Of a stretch of DNA of 52,062 bases, positions 44,397-52,062 are shown piece by piece. The notes below the pieces were generated by a model. It had not been told where the DNA came from. It searched no databases and saw nothing but the letters and a program-made list of their open reading frames with translations. Position 1 is the first letter of the stretch; each line of letters begins with the position of its first letter. The position numbers and the translations under genes are program-made. Source of the stretch: Sphingomonas sp. CCH10-B3 (GTDB lineage: Bacteria; Pseudomonadota; Alphaproteobacteria; Sphingomonadales; Sphingomonadaceae); the NCBI RefSeq assembly GCF_001556185.1, contig NZ_LSIJ01000029.1, positions 1 to 52,062 on the forward strand, written 5' to 3'.

Positions 44397-44716
44397 TGAG
44401 CACGATCCTCCCCCCACGGGGGAGGTGGCGGCCGCAGGCCGACGGAGGGGGTGTGCCACAGGCGAATCGCTCGGGGCCTGCCCCCTCCACCGCCTTCGGC
44501 GGTCCCCCTCCCGCTTCCGGGGAGGATTTTGCGGATCGCGCCGCCAAGCTCGCGGGGCTGGCGGGCGCGCTGTTCGGCTGGAGTCCAGATACTTTTTGGA
44601 ATGCGACCCCGGCCGAACTTGCGAGCGTCGTCGCGGCGCTTGTCGGTGACGCCGCGCCCCCGCCCCCCGACCCCGCGACAATCGCCCAATTGATGGAGGC
44701 ATTTCCCGATGGATGA
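44396..44716 (+). CDS. Phage tail assembly chaperone (gp10.1-like) with a repeat-encoded N-terminus
   Basis: A 106-residue protein. The C-terminal part from about residue 46 (FADRAAKLAGLAGALFGWSP then NATPAELASVVAAL) is the normal phage tail chaperone. Residues about 4-45, rich in Pro, Gly and Arg, are encoded by a palindromic repeat (44405-44530) and have no family counterpart. The frame stays open through the repeat, so a longer chaperone is made. ATG 44396 shares one base with the previous stop. Confidence 0.72.
   Translation: MSTILPPRGRWRPQADGGGVPQANRSGPAPSTAFGGPPPASGEDFADRAAKLAGLAGALFGWSPDTFWNATPAELASVVAALVGDAAPPPPDPATIAQLMEAFPDG
44405..44530. repeat. Palindromic repeat (family A) inside a coding gene
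   Basis: Left unit ATCCTCCCCCCACGGGGGAG...GACGGAGGGGG and right unit CCCCCTCCACCGCCTTCGGC...CCGGGGAGGAT face each other. The left unit closely resembles the arms flanking the DUF559 gene at 27691 and 28148, so it belongs to the same family. Confidence 0.82.
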
Positions 44717-45278
44717 GGAAATCGACCGGCTGGTGGTGAGCGTGCGCGCCGACACCAGCGGCTTTGCGCGCGATGTCGCGGCGATGCGCGGGCAGCTCTA
44801 CGGGCCGCTGCAGGGCGCCGCCGATGCGGCCGGGCGCGGGATCGAAAATGCGCTGGTGCGCGCGACGCGAAGCGGCAAGCTTGGCTTCGACGATCTGCGC
44901 AAGGTCGCGCTGTCGGTGCTCGCCGATATCGCCGCGAGCGCGATCCGGAGCGGCATCGACGCGATCCTGGGCGGTGGCCGCTCGGGCAGCGGCGACGGGG
45001 GCTTGCTCGGCGCGATCGGGTCGCTGTTCGGCGCGCCGGGGCGTGCGACCGGCGGGCCGGTGGCGCCGGGCCGCGCCTATGTGGTGGGCGAGCGTGGGCC
45101 GGAACTGTTCGTGCCGACGTCGAGCGGGCGGGTCGAGACGCGCGGCAGCGGCGGCGGGCGCGATGTGCGGATCGCGATCAACATCGCCGCGCCTGCGGGC
45201 ACCGAACCGCAGGCGCTCGCCCGCTCGAGCCGCCAGATCGCGCGCGCGGTGCGGGCGTCGCTGGCGGAGGACGCGTGA
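44709..45278 (+). CDS. Short tail tape-measure protein (gp11)
   Basis: A 189-residue tape measure. The start EIDRLVVSVRADTSGFARDV, the helical middle (GFDDLRKVALSVLADIAASA) and the ATGGPVAPGRAYVVGERGPE motif near the end are typical of short GTA tape-measure proteins. Tail length should scale with it, so a short tail is expected. It overlaps the chaperone gene by eight bases and the next gene by one base. Confidence 0.85.
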   Translation: MDEEIDRLVVSVRADTSGFARDVAAMRGQLYGPLQGAADAAGRGIENALVRATRSGKLGFDDLRKVALSVLADIAASAIRSGIDAILGGGRSGSGDGGLLGAIGSLFGAPGRATGGPVAPGRAYVVGERGPELFVPTSSGRVETRGSGGGRDVRIAINIAAPAGTEPQALARSSRQIARAVRASLAEDA

Positions 45279-46795
45279 TGGGCCATTGGCTGGCGACGCA
45301 GCGGCGCGGGCAGGCGACGGGGTTCGTCTCGCGCTTCGATCCGGCGTATTGGAGCGTCAATTTCCCGCGCCCGATGATGGCGAGCGTGGTGACGACTGCG
45401 CCCGATGCGTTGCGCGTCGATGCGGTGTTTTACCGCGCCGACGATCTCGCGGGGCTGATCTGGGAGGCGGAGGATCGCTTCGATCATCCGCTGCTTGCCT
45501 ATGAGACGCGGCGCGATTTCCGCGATTGCGCGCTCAGCTTTCGCTGGCGGTCGGGCGGAGTGCTGCCGCTCGATGCGGTTAACGGCCCGACGCTGACGAT
45601 CGAGGGGCGCGATGCCGGGGGCAATCCCCGCGCCTGGTATGTGCGGCTGTGGAATTATGCGAGCGGCTCGCCCGAGGATGCGGTGGTGCGGATCGATTTC
45701 GCCGCGCTCGACGGCGGCTTCCTGCTGCCGGGCGAGGCCGATCCCGTGTGGGCGGGCGATGTCGACCGGATGTTCGTGTCGCTGGTGCCGCCAGGGTTCG
45801 ACCCCGCCGGGGGAATGCTGGCCGCGCCCGCCGAGGGCTGGGTCGAGCTGAGCGACATCGGCTGCACCGGTGCGGGCGCGGTGCTGGGCATCGGCGATGC
45901 GATCGTCCCCGACCATGGCCTCGGCATCGCGAGCGGGTATGACGACAGCTATAATGTCACACCCGCGCGGCTGCTGCGCAATGCGCTCCACCTAGGGTAT
46001 CGCGGCGCGATCAACCATTATGTCGGGATGAGCCACTATTTCCGGCTCGAGGCCAATTCGGGCGGGCTCTATGCGAGCCTGACCGGGGGCGTGCTCAACG
46101 TCGCCTGCGCCGCGTGGCACCGCGATTTCGCCGAGCGGGCCAGGGCGCTCGGATACGACGTGATCTGGTCGCTCAGCTACGAGCTGTTCGACGCACATTG
46201 CTGGGGCGACTGGAAGCAGCGCGCGGTCGATGGGTCGCCTGCCCTCACCGGCTGGGAACCGCCGTCGACGCTGCTGAGCCCGGCGAGCGCCGGCGCAATG
46301 GCCTATCTGCGGGCAGTCGCGGTCGCCTTCATCGAGATTGCGGTGGCGGCGGGGTTGGCACCGAAGTTTCAGGTCGGCGAGCCGTGGTGGTGGGTGATGG
46401 CCGATGGGCGGCCCTGTATCTACGACGATGCCGCGCGGGCCGCGCTCGGCAATCCGCCCGCGATCAATGTCCGGGGGCCGCAGGATGCCGCCACGATCGC
46501 GGTGCTCGATGCGGCGGGGGCGCTGCTGGCGGCGTCGACCGCCGCGCTGGCGGCAGCGGTGAAGGCCGTCGCGCCGGGGTGCGAGACATTGGTGCTCGCT
46601 TATCTGCCGAGCCTGCTCGATGCCGCCGCGCCTGAGGTCGAGCGGATGAACCTGCCGATCGGCTGGGCGTCGCCTGCGTTCGATGTGCTTCAGCTCGAGG
46701 ATTATGACTGGGTGACGGCGGGGGACACATCGCGCAGCGCGCGGGGCGCCGCGGCGGCGACCTTGCGGCTCGGGCGGCGTGGGCGCGCGGCGTAG
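45278..46795 (+). CDS. Distal-tail protein, N-terminal fragment (broken gene, first part)
   Basis: A 505-residue open frame. It starts MGHWLATQRRGQATGFVSRF after a GGAGG site and holds a beta-rich part followed by a TIM-barrel-like part (LGYRGAINHYVGMSHYFRLE, YELFDAHCWGDWKQRA, KFQVGEPWWWVMADGRPCIY, AFDVLQLEDYDWVTAG), reminiscent of a glycoside-hydrolase-like fold. From memory, sphingomonad relatives continue without a break into the DUF2460 part encoded just downstream. Here the frame ends after RSARGAAAATLRLGRRGRAA, so this is probably the N-terminal piece of a frameshifted gene. Confidence 0.75.
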   Translation: MGHWLATQRRGQATGFVSRFDPAYWSVNFPRPMMASVVTTAPDALRVDAVFYRADDLAGLIWEAEDRFDHPLLAYETRRDFRDCALSFRWRSGGVLPLDAVNGPTLTIEGRDAGGNPRAWYVRLWNYASGSPEDAVVRIDFAALDGGFLLPGEADPVWAGDVDRMFVSLVPPGFDPAGGMLAAPAEGWVELSDIGCTGAGAVLGIGDAIVPDHGLGIASGYDDSYNVTPARLLRNALHLGYRGAINHYVGMSHYFRLEANSGGLYASLTGGVLNVACAAWHRDFAERARALGYDVIWSLSYELFDAHCWGDWKQRAVDGSPALTGWEPPSTLLSPASAGAMAYLRAVAVAFIEIAVAAGLAPKFQVGEPWWWVMADGRPCIYDDAARAALGNPPAINVRGPQDAATIAVLDAAGALLAASTAALAAAVKAVAPGCETLVLAYLPSLLDAAAPEVERMNLPIGWASPAFDVLQLEDYDWVTAGDTSRSARGAAAATLRLGRRGRAA

Positions 46796-46824
46796 CGCAG
46801 GCCTTCATCTGGGCGCTGCCGCAA

Positions 46825-47463
46825 GTGATCCGCGATGGCTTCGTCCATTTCGATGAGCAGGAGGAGGAAGAGGACGTGCAGCCCTTTGACGACGTGCTGT
46901 TTCCGCTGGCGCTCGGGCGCGAGGCCGAAGTGACGCCGACCTTCTCGACCGCGATCGTGACGAGCGCGGGCGGGCATGAAGCACGCAACGCGAGCTGGTC
47001 GGCGGCGCGCACGCGCTATGATGTCGGCCCCGGCGTGCGGTCCGAGGCGGACATCGCCGCGCTGCTCGACTTCTTCCGCGCGCGGATGGGGCCGGCGCGG
47101 GGGTTCCGCCTGCGCGATCCGTTCGATGCCGAGGGCGTCGATCAGTCGATCGGGACCGGCGATGGGGTCAACACCCGCTTTGCGCTGGTGAAACATTATG
47201 ACGAGGGGGTGCGGCGGATCACTCGGCCGATCGTGGGCAGCGTGCGGGTAACGGTGGGCGGCGCCGAGACGGCGGCGTTTGCGGTCGAGCCCGGCGGCTG
47301 GGTGGTTCTCGATGCCGCCCCCGCGTCCGGCGCTACGGTGCGCGCGAGCTTTCGCTTCGACGTGCCGGTGCGCTTTGCCGAGGATGCGCTGAGCGTCACC
47401 CGCGCGACTTTCCTCGCGGGTGCGGCGCCTTCGGTCCCGCTGATCGAAGTGCGGGAAGACTGA
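46825..47463 (+). CDS. DUF2460/TIGR02217 distal-tail domain, C-terminal fragment (broken gene, second part)
   Basis: A 212-residue DUF2460 (TIGR02217, gp12) protein: LPLALGREAEV-like FPLALGREAEVTPTFST, RYDVGPGVRSEADIAALLDF, RGFRLRDPFDAEG and VPLIEVRED at the end are diagnostic. The open frame runs upstream to 46708 and encodes AAWARGVAQAFIWALPQVIR across the GTG start at 46825, so the true domain begins before any start codon. No ribosome-binding site is seen. It is most likely the second half of the preceding gene. It abuts the hub gene with a one-base overlap. Confidence 0.75.
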   Translation: MIRDGFVHFDEQEEEEDVQPFDDVLFPLALGREAEVTPTFSTAIVTSAGGHEARNASWSAARTRYDVGPGVRSEADIAALLDFFRARMGPARGFRLRDPFDAEGVDQSIGTGDGVNTRFALVKHYDEGVRRITRPIVGSVRVTVGGAETAAFAVEPGGWVVLDAAPASGATVRASFRFDVPVRFAEDALSVTRATFLAGAAPSVPLIEVRED

Positions 47464-48266
47464 TGCTGACCGGCGACCTCACCACCATAGCCTTGTGCTG
47501 GCGGATCGAGCGGCGCGATGGCGTGACGATCGGGCTGACCGATCACGACCGCGACCTGACCATCGACGGGCTGGTCCATCGTGCCGCGCCGGGGATGACC
47601 CCTTCGGCAATCAAGCGCAGCGACGCGCTGGAGGCCGATACGATGGATGTCGCTGGCGCACTGACCAGCGCGGCGATCGCCGCGCGCGATCTGCTCGCCG
47701 GGCGGTGGGACGGCGCGCGGGTGGCGCTGTTCGCGGTCGACTGGACTGGCGCACCGGGCCGCGTCGACCTGGGTGAAGGGCTGATCGGCGCCATCGAGAC
47801 GCAGGGCGACGGCTTTACCGCCGAGCTGCGCGGGCCGAGCGCGCTGCTCGACCGCGCGGTGGCCGAGGAAACCTCGCCCGAATGCCGTGCTGAGCTGGGC
47901 GACCGGCGCTGCGGCGTGGCGATGGCGGGGCGGCGGCGGTTCGCGCGCGTGGTCGCGGCCGATGGCGCCGCGCTGAGCCTCGATATCGCCGAGCCGAGCG
48001 CCAATGCCTATGGCGGCGGGCGGCTGCGCTGGTTCGACGGCGCCAATGCCGGGCTGGAGGCAGTGATCGCTTCGTCCGACGGCGCGTCGGTCATGCTGCG
48101 CGCCGAACCGGTCTACGCGCCAGCGGCGGGCGAGCTGGTCGAGATCAGCGAGGGTTGCGACAAGAGCATCGCGACCTGCGCCGGACGCTTTGCCAATGCT
48201 GCCAATTTTCGCGGCGAGCCGTTCCTGCCCGGGATCGACCTGCTGACGCGCTATCCGGGCGCGTGA
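47463..48266 (+). CDS. DUF2163 tail hub protein (gp13)
   Basis: A 267-residue baseplate hub. The start CWRIERRDGVTIGLTDHDRD is typical of DUF2163. Cysteines near 139 and 148 (SPECRAELGDRRCGV) and 231 and 238 (EGCDKSIATCAGRF) match those reported to hold an iron-sulfur cluster in RcGTA gp13. It is thought to join the distal tail to the tip proteins. It begins on the last base of the upstream stop codon and overlaps the peptidase gene by four bases. The sequence looks intact. Confidence 0.88.
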   Translation: MLTGDLTTIALCWRIERRDGVTIGLTDHDRDLTIDGLVHRAAPGMTPSAIKRSDALEADTMDVAGALTSAAIAARDLLAGRWDGARVALFAVDWTGAPGRVDLGEGLIGAIETQGDGFTAELRGPSALLDRAVAEETSPECRAELGDRRCGVAMAGRRRFARVVAADGAALSLDIAEPSANAYGGGRLRWFDGANAGLEAVIASSDGASVMLRAEPVYAPAAGELVEISEGCDKSIATCAGRFANAANFRGEPFLPGIDLLTRYPGA

Positions 48267-48571
48267 ATATTGTCGAACGCGCGCGATCGGCAGTCGGCGC
48301 GCGGTTCCGGCTGCACGGGCGCGAGGCGGCAACGGGGCTCGATTGCGTCGGGCTGGCCGCGCTGGCTTATGGCGAAGCGGCGGTGGCAGCGGTCGACGTG
48401 CGCGCAGGCGATCTTCTGCTGTGCGCGAGCGGGCCGGGGCAGTTGCATCTCGCAATCGATAGCGGCGGCGGGGTGATTCACGCCGATGCGATGCTGCGCC
48501 GCGTCGTCGAGCGGCCGGGGCCGGTGCCCTGGACGGTGATCGGCCGCTGGCGGCTGAAGGGAGAGGATTGA
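48263..48571 (+). CDS. NlpC/P60-type cell-wall peptidase (gp14), short form
   Basis: A 102-residue cysteine peptidase of the NlpC/P60 fold that locally opens the recipient cell wall. The nucleophile Cys28 in TGLDCVGLAAL and His62 in GQLHLAID are kept. Family members are usually about 140 residues; here the part between AALAYGEAA and VDVRAGDLLL seems to lack 35-40 residues, an in-frame gap. Whether the protein still folds is uncertain. It starts at GTG in the hub stop (GTGA). Confidence 0.75.
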   Translation: MNIVERARSAVGARFRLHGREAATGLDCVGLAALAYGEAAVAAVDVRAGDLLLCASGPGQLHLAIDSGGGVIHADAMLRRVVERPGPVPWTVIGRWRLKGED

Positions 48572-50691
48572 TGGCGACGCTGTTGCTGACGGCGGTCGGT
48601 GCCGCGTTCGGCGGGCGGATCGGCAGTGCGATTGGTGCCATTGCGGGCCAGGCGATCGACCGCGAGCTGTTCAAGGGCAAGGGTCGCGAAGGCCCCCGGC
48701 TGACCGAATTGTCGGTCCAGACCTCGTCCTATGGCAGCCCGATTCCTGCAATCTTTGGGACGATGCGCGTTGCGGGCACGGTGATCTGGTCGACCGACCT
48801 GATCGAAAGCACCTCGAAGACCAGCAATGGCAAGGGGCAGCCGAGCACCACCAATTACAGCTATTCGGCATCGTTCGCCGTCGCGTTGTCGGGGCGACCG
48901 ATCAAGCGCGTGGGGCGGATCTGGGCCGACGGCAATCTGCTGCGCGGGAGTGGGGGCGACTTTAAGACCGCGACCGGCTTCCGGCTTCATACCGGCGGCG
49001 AGGACCAGCCGGTTGATCCGCTGATCGCCGCTGCCGAGGGTGCGCTGGCGCCTGCGCATCGCGGGCTGGCCTATGCGGTGTTCGAGCATCTCCAGCTTGC
49101 CGATTTCGGCAATCGCATTCCTTCGCTCACTTTCGAAGTTTTCGCCGACGAAGGCCCGGTCGCGATTGGTACCATTGCCGAGGCGATCGGCGCAGGGCTG
49201 GTATCGGCGGACAGGGCAACGACAGTGCTGGCGGGCTTTTCAGCCTATGGCGACAGCGCGCGAGGGACGCTCGGCGCGCTCATCGAGGTGGGCGGCTATT
49301 GGCTCGCGCCGACCGGTGGCACGCTGACGCTGCGCGGCGATGGTCTGCCCGAACGCGCCATTGCCGACGAAGGTGCCGGCGCTGGCCAGCGTGGCGCGCG
49401 GGCGGTCAGGCAGATCGCCGCGATCGAAACCGTGCCGCAACTGATCACGCTCGCCCATTATGACCCGGCGCGCGATTACCAGACTGGTGTCCAGCGCGCG
49501 CGCCGTCCCGGCCCCGGCGAACGCAGCATCCGCATCGAGGTGGCGGCGGCGATCGATGCCGGTCCTGCCAAGGCGATGGCCGAAGCCAAATTGCGCCGCG
49601 CCGAGGCTGGGCGCGAGACCCGACGGATCGCGCACGGCTGGTCGGCTCTCGATCTCGCGCCCGGCGCGGTCGTGTCGATTGCGGGCGAAGCGGGGCGCTG
49701 GCGCGTGACCGGCTGGTCGCTCGAGGCGATGGTGCTGACGCTCGATCTGGTCCGGCTGGGCAGCGCCGTGGCGGGATCGCCGGCAAGCTCGGGCCGGGTA
49801 CTGGCGAGTCCCGACGTGGCGGCCGGGCCGACGATCATCCATGCGTTTGAACTGCCGGCGCTCGACGATACGCTCCTCTCATCGCCGCGGGTGCTGGTTG
49901 CCGCCGCCGGGACCGGTGCGGGCTGGCGGCGCGCCGCGCTGCTCTACAGCACCGACAATGGCGGGCGCTGGACCCCGGCCGGGTCGACCGCGCTGCCTGC
50001 CGTGATCGGTACGGTAGCGGCGCCGCCGCGCGCCGCGGGCAGTGCGCTCCGCGATCTTGTCAGCAGCGTCGAAGTCGAGCTGGCGCGGACCGACATGGTC
50101 CTTGCCGACGCCGATGACGCCGCGCTCGACAGCGGTGCCAATCTGGCGCTGGTCGGTGATGAACTGCTCCAATTCGGTGAGGCTGTGCCGATCGGGCCAG
50201 CGCGCTGGCGGTTGTCGAGGCTGTTGCGCGGACGGCGGGGCACCGAATTTGCTGCAGGCGCCCAGCAGGTTGGCGACCGGTTCGTGCTGATCGAGCGCGA
50301 GGCGCTGGTGGCGATCGACCTGCCCGTCACCGCCATCGGCCGCCAGATTGCCGTGATGGCATCGGGCGTCGGCGACAGCGAGGGCCCCGCGCGCGTCGAT
50401 ATGGTGGTGACGGGCGCATCGGTGCTGCCGGCATCGCCCGTCCACCTGCGCATCGACCACGACGCTGGCATGTTGCGCTGGGCCCGGCGCAGCCGGACCG
50501 GGTGGCGTTGGATCGACGGCAGCGACGTGCCGCTCAGCGAGGAAAGTGAAGCCTATCGCATCGATTTCGCGAATGGCGCAAGCGTTGAGACGCAGGCGCC
50601 CGCGCTCGCGATCGCGGACGGTGCGGCGCTGCCGGTCACGGTGCGTCAGCGCGGCACGCAGGGACTGTCGCGCGCGGCCACGCTTGGCTGA
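48571..50691 (+). CDS. GTA tail tip / host-specificity protein (gp15-like)
   Basis: A 706-residue tail protein. It opens with a glycine-rich hydrophobic segment (LLTAVGAAFGGRIGSAIGAI), then ELSVQTSSYGSPIPAIFGTM, as in phage tail-3 type baseplate proteins. The later region has fibronectin-like or beta-rich segments. It corresponds to the C-terminal part of RcGTA gp15 and lacks a long TIM-barrel insert, which here seems to belong to the distal-tail gene. ATG 48571 follows GGGAGAGG and overlaps the peptidase stop by one base. Confidence 0.82.
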   Translation: MATLLLTAVGAAFGGRIGSAIGAIAGQAIDRELFKGKGREGPRLTELSVQTSSYGSPIPAIFGTMRVAGTVIWSTDLIESTSKTSNGKGQPSTTNYSYSASFAVALSGRPIKRVGRIWADGNLLRGSGGDFKTATGFRLHTGGEDQPVDPLIAAAEGALAPAHRGLAYAVFEHLQLADFGNRIPSLTFEVFADEGPVAIGTIAEAIGAGLVSADRATTVLAGFSAYGDSARGTLGALIEVGGYWLAPTGGTLTLRGDGLPERAIADEGAGAGQRGARAVRQIAAIETVPQLITLAHYDPARDYQTGVQRARRPGPGERSIRIEVAAAIDAGPAKAMAEAKLRRAEAGRETRRIAHGWSALDLAPGAVVSIAGEAGRWRVTGWSLEAMVLTLDLVRLGSAVAGSPASSGRVLASPDVAAGPTIIHAFELPALDDTLLSSPRVLVAAAGTGAGWRRAALLYSTDNGGRWTPAGSTALPAVIGTVAAPPRAAGSALRDLVSSVEVELARTDMVLADADDAALDSGANLALVGDELLQFGEAVPIGPARWRLSRLLRGRRGTEFAAGAQQVGDRFVLIEREALVAIDLPVTAIGRQIAVMASGVGDSEGPARVDMVVTGASVLPASPVHLRIDHDAGMLRWARRSRTGWRWIDGSDVPLSEESEAYRIDFANGASVETQAPALAIADGAALPVTVRQRGTQGLSRAATLG

Positions 50692-50713
50692 GCCACAACC
50701 GAAGGAGCAAGGG

Positions 50714-51217
50714 ATGACCGACGAGACCACCGCACGGCTGGCATTGCCGCTGCTGCAGCCGGGCCAGGCGCAAAAGGAACTCTACCACAATGAAGCGCTC
50801 GCGCTGCTCGATTTTGCGACTCAAGCCGTCGTCGAGGCGGTTGGTGTCGATATGCCACCGGCAGCCCCCGCGATGGGCGCCTGCTGGGTGGTCGGCAGCG
50901 CACCCGTCGGTGGCTGGACGGGGCAGGCGCTGGCGATTGCGGGCTGGACCGGCGGCGGCTGGCGGTTTGTGCCTGCGCGCGAGGGAATGACTGTGTGGAA
51001 CCGCAGCGAAGACCAAGCCAGCCGATTCGACGGAATCGCGTGGCGCAGCGGCGAGTTACGGGGAAGCGTGCTGATGATCGGGGACGATCAGCTGATCGGC
51101 CCGCGTCGTCCCGCGATCGGCGATCCGGCAGGTGGCGCAACCGTTGATATTGAGGCGCGCGAGGCGGTTACCGCGATCCTGACCGCGCTGCGCGGCCATG
51201 GTTTGATCGAGGTATGA
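50714..51217 (+). CDS. DUF2793 protein closing the GTA cluster
   Basis: A 167-residue protein of the DUF2793 family, often the last gene of sphingomonad and rhodobacterial GTA or phage tail clusters. ARLALPLLQPGQAQKELYHN at the start and HNEALALLDFATQAVV are the hallmark; the middle is Trp/Gly-rich beta structure. It may be a tail or tip accessory protein. GGAGCAAGGG precedes the ATG. No GTA gene follows. Confidence 0.82.
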   Translation: MTDETTARLALPLLQPGQAQKELYHNEALALLDFATQAVVEAVGVDMPPAAPAMGACWVVGSAPVGGWTGQALAIAGWTGGGWRFVPAREGMTVWNRSEDQASRFDGIAWRSGELRGSVLMIGDDQLIGPRRPAIGDPAGGATVDIEAREAVTAILTALRGHGLIEV

Positions 51218-51228
51218 CAAGGCGCCGT

Positions 51229-51246
51229 TGTGGCTATTTCGCCACA
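51229..51246. promoter_or_regulatory. Inverted repeat upstream of the OmpA-type gene
   Basis: TGTGGC-TATTTC-GCCACA, a perfect 6-bp inverted repeat, lies 90 bases before the ompA-type start and just after the DUF2793 stop. It may be a transcription stop for the cluster or an operator for the outer membrane gene. Confidence 0.4.
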
Positions 51247-51335
51247 GTTCGGGGTATTTGTTCGCTTGCGTGGAAACCAAGCTTTGGCTAGGGAGTTCGG
51301 GCTGTCCGTAGTGACACTCAAGAAAGGGGATTATG

Positions 51336-52062
51336 ATGCGGAAGCTGGCCGTTTCACTGGCACTTGCCTCCACGATCATCGCCACGCCTGCCCTCGCCCG
51401 CGACAAGTCGTGGTATGTTGGCGTCGATGGTGGTGCGACGATCGTCGAACGAATCAATTACGACATCGGTGCCGCTCGGGATGCGGCGTCTGCCTCGCAT
51501 GACTATGGCTTCGACGTGTCGGGCAACATCGGCTACGACTTCGGCGTGTTCCGGGTCGAAGCGGAAGTCGCTTACAAGCGCGCAACCGTTCGTGACTACC
51601 GCTCGTCGACCCGCACGGCGGCGATCGGTGGCAATGGCACCCTCTACACGGTTGCCCCTGGCCTCTACAACGGCGTTGGCGGCAACACCTCGGCGCTCAG
51701 CTTCATGGTCAACGGCCTGCTCGATTTCGGCGCCGATGATGAGATCCAGGGCTTTGTCGGCGGCGGTGTCGGTGTCGCGCGCGTGAAGGCATCGCGCTAC
51801 GCGATCAGCGCGCCAGGCGCGTTCCTCGACGACTCGGACACGCGCTTTGCCTATCAGGCGATTGCCGGTGTCCGTGCTCCGCTGAGCAAGCATATCGACG
51901 TGTCGGTGAAGTATCGCTTCTTCACAGCGCCCGATGCACGCTTCGTCGACATTCAGGGCCGTAACTTCTCGGGCACTTATCGCTCGCACAGCCTGCTCGG
52001 CGGCATCACGTACAACTTCGGTGGTCCGGAAGCTCCGCCTCCGGCTGAGCCCGCACCGCCGC
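51336..52062 (+). CDS. OmpA-type outer membrane beta-barrel protein, partial
   Basis: The N-terminal 242 codons of an outer-membrane protein that runs off the right edge. The signal peptide ends at ALA near residue 20 (MRKLAVSLALASTIIATPALA, given to residue 20). An eight-strand barrel follows (KSWYVGVDGGATIVERINYD, FGADDEIQGFVGGGVGVARV, VSVKYRFF), then a Pro/Ala/Glu-rich linker EAPPPAEPAPP that normally leads into a peptidoglycan-binding OmpA domain outside this window. The second of two adjacent ATGs is used because AGGGGA lies five bases before it. Confidence 0.85.
   Translation, partial: MRKLAVSLALASTIIATPALARDKSWYVGVDGGATIVERINYDIGAARDAASASHDYGFDVSGNIGYDFGVFRVEAEVAYKRATVRDYRSSTRTAAIGGNGTLYTVAPGLYNGVGGNTSALSFMVNGLLDFGADDEIQGFVGGGVGVARVKASRYAISAPGAFLDDSDTRFAYQAIAGVRAPLSKHIDVSVKYRFFTAPDARFVDIQGRNFSGTYRSHSLLGGITYNFGGPEAPPPAEPAPP

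Noticed and set aside
35976..44530. Repeats in the GTA region as a CRISPR array
   Set aside because: Each is a single facing pair of a different family, with no regular spacing, no spacer-like units and no cas genes.
33956..51217. Cluster as a complete prophage
   Set aside because: No integrase, repressor, replication, lysis or attachment sites are present, and gene order and the short tape-measure gene match GTA clusters. A decayed prophage cannot be fully excluded.

Overview
The window reads as chromosomal DNA of a high-GC alphaproteobacterium of the Sphingomonadales, most likely Sphingomonas or a close relative. The reasons are a CcrM-type cell-cycle methyltransferase with two GANTC sites and a CtrA-like half-site upstream, a three-gene proton-translocating transhydrogenase preceded by a 41-residue aa3-oxidase subunit IV, DUF6456, DUF1272, DUF2793 and DUF6127 proteins, several palindromic intergenic repeat families, and a gene transfer agent (GTA)-type virion cluster. 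No integrase, phage repressor, replication gene, CRISPR array or rRNA was seen. No stretch above 300 bases lacks a gene.

Bases 1-13200 are ordinary metabolism: a CoA ester lyase cut by the left edge, galE, msrA, aqpZ, a Sua5-type tRNA threonylcarbamoyladenosine gene, an acyl-CoA dehydrogenase coupled to an alpha/beta hydrolase, a GntR regulator beside a nitroreductase, a POT peptide transporter, an NnrU protein, a dicarboxylate symporter and glmM. Bases 13200-19900 look like a copper and oxidase-assembly locus: DUF2946, DUF2244, a 58-residue coupled protein, a PCu(A)C copper chaperone, SCO1, a TonB-dependent receptor, a PepSY membrane protein and a DJ-1/PfpI protein. Bases 20000-26300 hold ohr, a ThiD-VOC fusion, rnhB, ccrM, folP and a sigma-54 activator. 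Bases 26400-30000 hold the transhydrogenase operon, interrupted by a DUF559 nuclease-like gene lying between two near-identical inverted repeats. tRNA-Val(UAC), two regulatory-type genes, a glutathione transferase and a DapF-like epimerase follow.

Bases 33950-51220 are a GTA-type cluster in the usual order: TerS, TerL, portal, DUF6127, prohead protease, major capsid, connector, tail terminator, tail tube, two tail chaperones, tape measure, distal tail, hub, cell-wall peptidase and tip protein. A good sigma-70 promoter and a terminator-like leader hairpin precede it. It departs from the textbook layout in several ways. Three cargo genes sit between TerL and portal, and a HEAT-repeat gene sits between protease and capsid. 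Head-spike genes lie inside the cluster. A palindromic repeat has been absorbed in frame into the tail chaperone, the distal-tail gene is split by an apparent deletion plus frameshift, and the peptidase is short. These point to a domesticated cluster that may be losing function. An OmpA-type outer membrane protein runs off the right edge.
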